From Pirellula sp. (GTDB lineage: Bacteria; Planctomycetota; Planctomycetia; Pirellulales; PNKZ01), in NCBI GenBank assembly GCA_013822735.1, contig PNKZ01000022.1:1-39624 (forward strand): a DNA stretch of 39,624 bases, written 5' to 3'. The position numbers and the translations under genes are program-made. The notes under the pieces were generated by a model. That model was not told the origin of the DNA, ran no database searches, and saw only the letters and a program-made list of their open reading frames with translations. Positions 34,225 through 39,624 of the stretch are shown piece by piece (within the stretch, counting starts at the first letter, position 1; each line of letters begins with the position of its first letter).

Positions 34225-36392
34225 GCGGTCACGCTCGGCGGCGGCGCGAATTCACTCGCGGTAGCGTCGGTAAGGTCCACGACCGTCGACGCCGCCGCAG
34301 GCCGCGGTTCTCTCAACCGCAACGAGTTGACGACGACGCTGAGGCCCGAAACGGTCATCGCTGCAGCGGCCCAAATGGGATTCAGATTTCCCGTGGCGGC
34401 CAATGCGATACCGACGATGTTGTAGATGAGCGACCAGAAGAGGTTCTGGCGTACGATACGAACAGTCCGCCGCGAGAGTTCGATCGCCCAAGGTATTTGC
34501 GTAAGGTCGTTGCCAAGCAGGCAGACGTCGGCCGAATCGCGCGACACGTCCGCGCCGCATCCCAGCGCAATCCCGACGTCGGCGGCCGTCAATGCGGGCG
34601 CATCGTTCACGCCGTCGCCGACCATGATCGTCGGCCCGATTCGTTTACGAAGGTCGGCCAGGGCGGCGAGCTTGCCCTCCGGCAGGAGTTCGGCTCGGAC
34701 GTCGAGATGGAATTTTTCGGAAAACTGACGACCGCGCGCAGCATGGTCGCCCGTCAAAACGCAAGCGGTCAATCCGACTCTTCGGCAGTCTTCAATCACT
34801 GCGACGGCTTCCGAGCGAATCTTCTCGCGCAATCCGAACACGCCTCGGACGCAACCAAGCCAACCTACGCAGACAATCGCGAATCCTTCGTCACACAGCT
34901 CACGAATGACTGCCTGAAAGTAAGGAGGTACGGAAAGCCGGCGCTCGTACATAAACCGTTCACTTCCAAGCACGAGCGGATCGGCCAAGTCGGCGAATTG
35001 GGCCTCCAATCCACGTCCCGGGACGCTGCGCACTTGGCAACCTATTGCCGTTTTGCCCGATTGGGTCGTACAGAAAGCATGTACGGCTTGCGATAGCTCA
35101 TGGCTGGAACCGGCGGCGGCGGCACCCACCCGAGAAAGAATTTCCGTGATGTCGTGCTCATGGAGGATTTCCAGACGATCGACCGTCGGACGTCCGTCGG
35201 TGAGGGTGCCGGTCTTATCGAACGCAATGACGCGCGCCGACGCGAGACGTTCTAACGCTTCGCCGTTACGGAACAGCACTTGTCGCGTCGCGGCCGTTCC
35301 CAGTGCGGCCCACACCGCCATGGGAGTAGCCAACCCGAGCGCACAGGGGCACGCGATCAACAATACGGCCAACGCGGCGAGCAGGCCGTGGTCAAATCCG
35401 TGTGCATACGTGTGATATGCAAATGTGACCCCGGCCGTTAGGCAAACCAGCGGGATAAACACGCGCACGACTTGATCGGCGATGCGTTCGTGCCGCCCTT
35501 TATCGAGCCGTGCTTGAAGGATGCACTGGTGTAGTCTTTGCCAAGTTCCTCCGCGCGGAGGTGCTTCGACCGTCACGGTGAGCGCGCCGTCGAGGTTGAG
35601 CGTCCCCCCGATAACTGCGTCGCCCGTTTCGCGAAGTTGGGGCCTGCTTTCCCCGGTCAACAATTGAGCGTCGATCAGAGCTAGTCCGGAAGTGATGCGT
35701 CCATCGACGGGAATTCTTTCTCCATCGCGTACGAAGAGTCGATCCCCGATACACACGTCGTCCAACGGTATGTCAACGAGTTCGGCGCCTTCGAATCGGC
35801 GAACTGTTTCCGGGAGCAAACGCTCCAATGACTTCAGCGCTTCTGTGGCGCGCTGCTTTCCCTGTGCTTCAAGCCAGCGACCCAACGTGACGAACACCAG
35901 AATCGCACAGCCGACTTCGTAGTAGACGGGCCCGGACGATCGCACCGTCGAATGGATCGAATAGATGTAAGCCGCGAGTGTTCCGACGATCAGCAAGAGA
36001 TCGGTCGAGACCCATCCACGACGAAATCCTCGCCAAGCCTCGGCGGCCAACGGACCGCCGAGCAGCACGAAGACCGGTGTGGAAAGAAGCAAGCAGAGAT
36101 ACCGAGAAACTCCCCACATGATCACGGCCGAGGGAGACTGTGTCGCATCGTCGTCGTAGACGTCTTGCGACCAGAGGAACATCGTGAAGATCATCACGTT
36201 CAGCGACAAGAAAATCGACATCGCCAAGCGGAACAGGCCGTTTCCGGCTCCGGCGGAATTACCGCCCAGCATTTCCGCGGCAAACCTGCAGCCGAAGCAA
36301 CAGTAGACGGCTTCGGTCGACCTATCGAGGTCGCTCGTTCCCGCCACGGGGAGGCCGCAATGTTCACATGTTTTTGCAGCCATCTCGCTCAA
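34221..36392 (-). CDS. ccoI: CcoI/FixI-type copper P-type ATPase lacking the HMA domain
   Basis: The protein is 723 residues. An N-terminal metal-binding finger (CEHCG and CCFGC, about 9-35) is followed directly by membrane helices. The usual ferredoxin-like HMA domain of CcoI proteins is absent. Transport landmarks are TGES at 247-250, the ion-path ACPC at 347-350, DKTGT at 392-396 and GDGVNDAPAL. The N-domain motif normally reading SSHP is SSHE here (429-432), so the HP dipeptide is HE. CcoI delivers copper for the CcoN binuclear centre. It is embedded in the cbb3 cluster and overlaps the next gene by 4 bases. Confidence 0.92.
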   Translation of the reverse strand: MSEMAAKTCEHCGLPVAGTSDLDRSTEAVYCCFGCRFAAEMLGGNSAGAGNGLFRLAMSIFLSLNVMIFTMFLWSQDVYDDDATQSPSAVIMWGVSRYLCLLLSTPVFVLLGGPLAAEAWRGFRRGWVSTDLLLIVGTLAAYIYSIHSTVRSSGPVYYEVGCAILVFVTLGRWLEAQGKQRATEALKSLERLLPETVRRFEGAELVDIPLDDVCIGDRLFVRDGERIPVDGRITSGLALIDAQLLTGESRPQLRETGDAVIGGTLNLDGALTVTVEAPPRGGTWQRLHQCILQARLDKGRHERIADQVVRVFIPLVCLTAGVTFAYHTYAHGFDHGLLAALAVLLIACPCALGLATPMAVWAALGTAATRQVLFRNGEALERLASARVIAFDKTGTLTDGRPTVDRLEILHEHDITEILSRVGAAAAGSSHELSQAVHAFCTTQSGKTAIGCQVRSVPGRGLEAQFADLADPLVLGSERFMYERRLSVPPYFQAVIRELCDEGFAIVCVGWLGCVRGVFGLREKIRSEAVAVIEDCRRVGLTACVLTGDHAARGRQFSEKFHLDVRAELLPEGKLAALADLRKRIGPTIMVGDGVNDAPALTAADVGIALGCGADVSRDSADVCLLGNDLTQIPWAIELSRRTVRIVRQNLFWSLIYNIVGIALAATGNLNPIWAAAAMTVSGLSVVVNSLRLREPRPAAASTVVDLTDATASEFAPPPSVTA

Positions 36393-36417
36393 CCTTCCGC
36401 AATGCCGGCAAGTTCAA

Positions 36418-36624
36418 CTACTTGCCTGCGGCCGCTTTCGGCGCGACCTTTTCCAGCTCCCCTTGGAGCGACGGGAACAGATAGACGACGGTGTAGTAAA
36501 TCGTAAATATCCAAAAACCGATCCAAACGACGCGCACGTACCAAGGAATGGTGTTCGTGACGTAAGCATGGTGGCGATGTTCGGCGCGCGGAGAATCCGG
36601 CGAATCAGTCGCAGGGGTATTCAT
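36418..36624 (-). CDS. Small single-pass protein of the cbb3 cluster
   Basis: The protein is 68 residues with one helix (WYVRVVWIGFWIFTIYYTVVYLF) after a short polar N-terminus rich in His (RAEHRHHAYV). No heme or metal motif like those of CcoP. Position and size suggest an accessory subunit such as a CcoQ- or CcoP-N-terminus-like piece, but I do not recognise the family. It lies 6 bases from the next gene upstream (36631) and 25 from the ATPase start. Confidence 0.7.
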   Translation of the reverse strand: MNTPATDSPDSPRAEHRHHAYVTNTIPWYVRVVWIGFWIFTIYYTVVYLFPSLQGELEKVAPKAAAGK

Positions 36625-36630
36625 GTTGAT

Positions 36631-37008
36631 TTAGCGGCGGCTCGAAGCCGCGTAAGTATGGGACGGAGCGAAGTTTTTGATTTCATCGAGCTTGTGCTCG
36701 TTTTCCAGCATTTCGAACTTGGCTCGTTCAATGTCGCGGAACATGCCGTTGCGTGCGGCCCAAGCGAAGAGCATCAAGAAGCCGCAGCCCGCAAGCAGGT
36801 AATTGACGATGGGCGTTACGGCGAACGCTCCCGTCGAATCACCCTGGAACACGCGCACCAGTTCGTAGAACTTGGTACCGAAGCCGTACATGGCCGGTCC
36901 GAGAAAAAAGACCACGCAACAGACGGTCCAGAGTCGCCGCGTGCGCGGCTCGGGGGCGGTGTCGCCGGGATCGTTATCGACAATCCGTAACATGTTTGTA
37001 TTCCTCAT
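36631..37008 (-). CDS. Two-pass membrane protein of the cbb3 cluster, function unknown
   Basis: The protein is 125 residues (a start at 36993 is also possible). There are two helices (LWTVCCVVFFLGPAMYGFG and PIVNYLLAGCGFLMLFAW), then a charged helical tail. It begins 6 bases after the CcoO stop, and is followed by another small membrane gene, so it is surely part of the oxidase operon. I see no heme motif. Role unknown; a structural or assembly subunit is likely. Confidence 0.75.
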   Translation of the reverse strand: MRNTNMLRIVDNDPGDTAPEPRTRRLWTVCCVVFFLGPAMYGFGTKFYELVRVFQGDSTGAFAVTPIVNYLLAGCGFLMLFAWAARNGMFRDIERAKFEMLENEHKLDEIKNFAPSHTYAASSRR

Positions 37009-37014
37009 CGATCT

Positions 37015-37701
37015 CTAGGGAGCCTTCGGAGCCGGATCGAGGATGTCGACCGGCGCGTAATCTTCGTAGTACGGATAACTCTCCAGCCAAGAGCCGAGCC
37101 ATTGCACGTAGAGCGTGATCGCCAGCCCCCGACGATTGGGTTTGCCGGCTTCGCCTTCAAAGAACCAGGGATAGCGCGGCATCGGCGATTTCGGCGACAG
37201 CAGCGGCGGATCGAAGAAGTGTGCGGCATGCCAGTCGCTGGATCGGCGTCCTCCTTCGCGCGAGAGATCGGGACCGACGCGACGCGTTCCAAACAGGACG
37301 GGCCGCTGCAACTCGTTTTGATATTCCTCCGATTTCGCGACCGGTCCGTAGCGGAGCGATTCGTTCGATACCGGACGAACAAACTGGCTATGACAATGCC
37401 AGCACCCTTCGGCCACGTAGATGTCGCGCCCTTCTTTCAATAAATCGGCGCACTTCTCACGAATTTTCGCCGCATCCCAGCTCTCTCCTTTGAGGTCGCC
37501 GACATGCTTCTTAAAGCTGTCGGGAAATCGCCGGTTCAGGTCTTCAAATTGATAGACGAGATTCGAGTTGACGACCTGTTGTGCCGTGAGCTCCGGAATA
37601 TCGCGATACATCAGCATCGGCACGGCCGCATTGGCGACGAATGCCAGGACGAAGAATCCGACGCCGCCGATGAAGAGAACGCCCGCTTTGCTTTCAAACA
37701 T
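37015..37701 (-). CDS. ccoO: Cytochrome c oxidase cbb3-type subunit II (CcoO)
   Basis: The protein is 228 residues. It has one N-terminal membrane anchor (GVLFIGGVGFFVLAFVANAAV) and a single heme site C100-W-H-C103-H104 with SQFVRPV after it. The axial Met is M174 in SPMPRYPW. YGPVAKSEEYQNELQRPVLF (about 118-138) and FGTRRVGPDLSREG also fit CcoO. It passes electrons to CcoN. The gap to CcoN is 36 bases. Confidence 0.95.
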   Translation of the reverse strand: MFESKAGVLFIGGVGFFVLAFVANAAVPMLMYRDIPELTAQQVVNSNLVYQFEDLNRRFPDSFKKHVGDLKGESWDAAKIREKCADLLKEGRDIYVAEGCWHCHSQFVRPVSNESLRYGPVAKSEEYQNELQRPVLFGTRRVGPDLSREGGRRSSDWHAAHFFDPPLLSPKSPMPRYPWFFEGEAGKPNRRGLAITLYVQWLGSWLESYPYYEDYAPVDILDPAPKAP

Positions 37702-37737
37702 GACCCACTCGATTCCTTTGCAGATGAATGCGGCGAG

Positions 37738-39153
37738 TTAGACCGCGGGCTGTGCCTTGGCGGCGATTACTTCGACCGGACCTGCCAACGTTTTATAGAT
37801 GTTGTAGATGAACACGAGGATGCCGCCGAACATCGAGAGGCCCGCAAAGATGCGAACAATCCAGAACGGCTCCGACACCTGCGTCGAGTGATCCCAAATT
37901 CGCATGCTCGACCACGACCAGCCTTGGAACAGGCCGGCCATCGTGAGATCGAGAAACATGACGACGATCCCGACGACCGACAGCCAGTAGTGCCACTCGC
38001 AAAGCTTGCGACTGTACCACGGCTTGCCGACGAGGCGGGGAATGAGATACGTCATGATCCCCATCAACCATTGACTGAAGACGCCGAACATGACGAGGTG
38101 AGCATGCCCCACGACCCAGTCGGTGAAGTGGATCAGCTCTTGAAACGTGAGCGTGACCTGCAGCGCACATTGAAAACAAGTGATGCCGTACAGGATCATC
38201 CCCGTGTAGAACCACCGAATCGGCAGGTTCGTCACGACTTCGCGACCCGAGCCCTTCAGGGTGCCGAAAAAGTTGACGATGACCGTCGCGACGACGAACT
38301 CCACGGCGATCGTCGAGATCACGGCGCCGTATTGAAGAAACATCGGAATCGGGGTGTAGAGGAAGTGGTGAATCCCTTGCAGCGGATAAAAGAACGCGAG
38401 TCCCCAGAACCCGACGAGCGACAGACCGTGACTCCAGATCGGCTTCTTGAGCAAGATCGGTACGAAGTAGTACATCAGGCCCCAACCGAGCGGCGTAACG
38501 AAGAGGCCGACCAGATCGTGGATGAATAGCCCGGCAATCGCCCCGGCGTTGGTGCCGCAGACGACGTACTGCGGGACGAAGTTCCCCATCGCGTAGGTGA
38601 GAAACGTCCAAACGAAGGCCGCCATGAAGTACCAGAGCGTCACGTACATCGGACCGCGCGCCGCCATGATCGGCGTCATGAAGTTGATGGCGACGAGCAG
38701 CAGCCCCAACTGCGCGACCGGGTCGATCCACACCGGGGTTTCGCCCCACTCAACGGCCTGGGCATGACCGAGCAGAATTCCGCCCGCCGTCGCTAAGACG
38801 ACCACCTGCCAAGCCGCGAAAATGAGATAGGAGAACGCCTTGCTCAGCACCGGCCGCATCGTCAATCGCGGGATCGTCCAATGGAGCGTGCCGAGGAAGG
38901 CGTTTGCCAGGAATCCATAGGCGATGGCGTTGGTATGCACCATGCGCCAGCGACCCGGCGAAAGCAGTTCGATGCCTTGCAGTTCGTTCCAACGTACCAA
39001 CTGCAAAGCCATGAGCAGGCCGCCCAGCATGGAAATGACCATATAGGTCAGCGCCGCGCCGTAGTAGCAAAGCACGATTCTACGATCGACCAATCGATCG
39101 ACGTCGGTTAACGGTTCGTTCGCCGTCGAGGTATCTAACACCGGGGGACTCAT
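37738..39153 (-). CDS. ccoN: Cytochrome c oxidase cbb3-type subunit I (CcoN)
   Basis: The protein is 471 residues. ATG 39153 overlaps the upstream gene by 4 bases; the longer open frame is not used. It carries all the catalytic ligands: H73 (low-spin heme), H212, H262 and H263 (copper B), Y256 six residues before H262 (the tyrosine cross-linked in cbb3 enzymes), and H350 and H352 (GHAHLVMFG). It reduces oxygen at low concentration and pumps protons. There are about a dozen helices. It is first of the core genes CcoN-CcoO. Confidence 0.96.
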   Translation of the reverse strand: MSPPVLDTSTANEPLTDVDRLVDRRIVLCYYGAALTYMVISMLGGLLMALQLVRWNELQGIELLSPGRWRMVHTNAIAYGFLANAFLGTLHWTIPRLTMRPVLSKAFSYLIFAAWQVVVLATAGGILLGHAQAVEWGETPVWIDPVAQLGLLLVAINFMTPIMAARGPMYVTLWYFMAAFVWTFLTYAMGNFVPQYVVCGTNAGAIAGLFIHDLVGLFVTPLGWGLMYYFVPILLKKPIWSHGLSLVGFWGLAFFYPLQGIHHFLYTPIPMFLQYGAVISTIAVEFVVATVIVNFFGTLKGSGREVVTNLPIRWFYTGMILYGITCFQCALQVTLTFQELIHFTDWVVGHAHLVMFGVFSQWLMGIMTYLIPRLVGKPWYSRKLCEWHYWLSVVGIVVMFLDLTMAGLFQGWSWSSMRIWDHSTQVSEPFWIVRIFAGLSMFGGILVFIYNIYKTLAGPVEVIAAKAQPAV

Positions 39154-39624
39154 TCTTTTACCGGCTCCGCTTGATAGGGGACGTAGAGCCCCCAGGGATA
39201 AACTAAAACCATGGTCCAACCGAACACGAGGTGTGTTGCGGCGGCGACCCAAGGCGGAATCATGTCGACAATCCACCGGCCGTGAAACAGCAGCGGCTGA
39301 AGCCAAGACAAGATGCCGTAGAAGTTGACGAGCCAAACCGCAAGCGAAAGCGCGGTGACGATGAGCATGCGCTTCACAAAACCTGCCGACGCGGTGTAAC
39401 GCGTAAGAAACAGATGAAAGAACATGCCCAAAATCATGCCGGTCGCAAGATAGAGACAACAACCGACCGCCAGCGCCAATCCGCCGTCGATATGCAAGGC
39501 GCGTTCCCCCAGGGGAAACGTCAGGTAGACCTGAATTAGGCGCAACGGGTGGCGCGGTTCGTCCGTCGCGGGCAACAGCAGCACGCCGACGATGTTAAAC
39601 AGCAGGCTCGTACATGCGCCGAAC
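39150..39624 (-). CDS. Membrane protein upstream of CcoN, N-terminus outside the window
   Basis: The reading frame stays open to the right edge, so the protein is at least 157 residues. At least four hydrophobic helices are visible (TSLLFNIVGVLLLP, GLALAVGCCLYLATGMILGM, MLIVTALSLAVWLVNFYGIL, MVLVYPWGLYVP). It ends 4 bases into the CcoN start. Family not recognised. Context says oxidase-associated. Confidence 0.75.
   Translation of the reverse strand, partial: FGACTSLLFNIVGVLLLPATDEPRHPLRLIQVYLTFPLGERALHIDGGLALAVGCCLYLATGMILGMFFHLFLTRYTASAGFVKRMLIVTALSLAVWLVNFYGILSWLQPLLFHGRWIVDMIPPWVAAATHLVFGWTMVLVYPWGLYVPYQAEPVKE

Noticed and set aside
36418-36624. The short membrane protein as CcoP
   Set aside because: It has no CxxCH heme site and is far too short; only its single helix resembles the CcoP anchor.
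37504-38529. A 341-codon charged open frame on the plus strand across CcoN/CcoO
   Set aside because: It is antisense to two genes with complete catalytic residues; the composition is typical of a shadow of membrane-protein codons.

Overview
The window looks like a chromosomal segment of a planctomycete, probably Pirellulales-like. The basis is gene content: DUF1080 (3-keto-disaccharide hydrolase-like) proteins, a secreted PQQ-type beta-propeller, a Tat-exported Gfo/Idh/MocA oxidoreductase, a sialate O-acetylesterase fused to DUF1080, and a giant PVC-type cytochrome c. GC content is high, Shine-Dalgarno sites are often weak, and the intergenic spaces carry palindromic repeats. There is no rRNA or other marker to fix the taxonomy.

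Layout. 1-942: 5' part of a family 2B encapsulin shell gene (EshA-like), running off the left edge. 1349-10819: exported hydrolases and oxidoreductases for sugar or peptide breakdown, with a frameshifted alpha/beta hydrolase and a repeat-rich gap at 5039-5763. 10989-11395: remnant of a basic-secretory-protein-like peptidase gene. 11477-13601: a sigma-70 family factor divergent from a CarH/LitR-like MerR regulator. 13637-16674: a PAS-AraC regulator divergent from an enolase-superfamily enzyme and a DapA-family enzyme that resembles the hydroxyproline-pathway deaminase. 16780-21782: a VHL-beta-domain metallopeptidase and the giant cytochrome. 21895-27869: DUF2177, UV-damage endonuclease, then a tight operon of FAD oxidoreductase, DUF1365, cyclopropane-synthase-like methyltransferase and DUF1295, i.e. 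a light or photo-oxidative stress and membrane-lipid module.

27962-39624 is a low-oxygen respiration island. It has two small class II c-type cytochromes, a hemerythrin and a universal stress protein in one operon; a sigma54-dependent response regulator; a small membrane protein; a soluble globin-coupled histidine kinase; and a cbb3 oxidase cluster (CcoN, CcoO, CcoI-like copper ATPase, SafE/TauE-like assembly protein and small membrane proteins). No CcoP is visible.

The most coherent new observation is that three sigma54-type (-24/-12) promoters surround the response regulator: one for the stress operon, one for the regulator itself and one for a 65-residue membrane protein. Together with the heme-globin kinase and the cbb3 genes this suggests a sigma54-based oxygen or NO response circuit. 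Other points of interest are the encapsulin, the CarH-like protein that has lost both cobalamin-coordinating histidines, 11-bp direct repeats in front of it, a ChrR/RpoE-like promoter motif in front of the lipid operon, and transposon-like inverted repeats.
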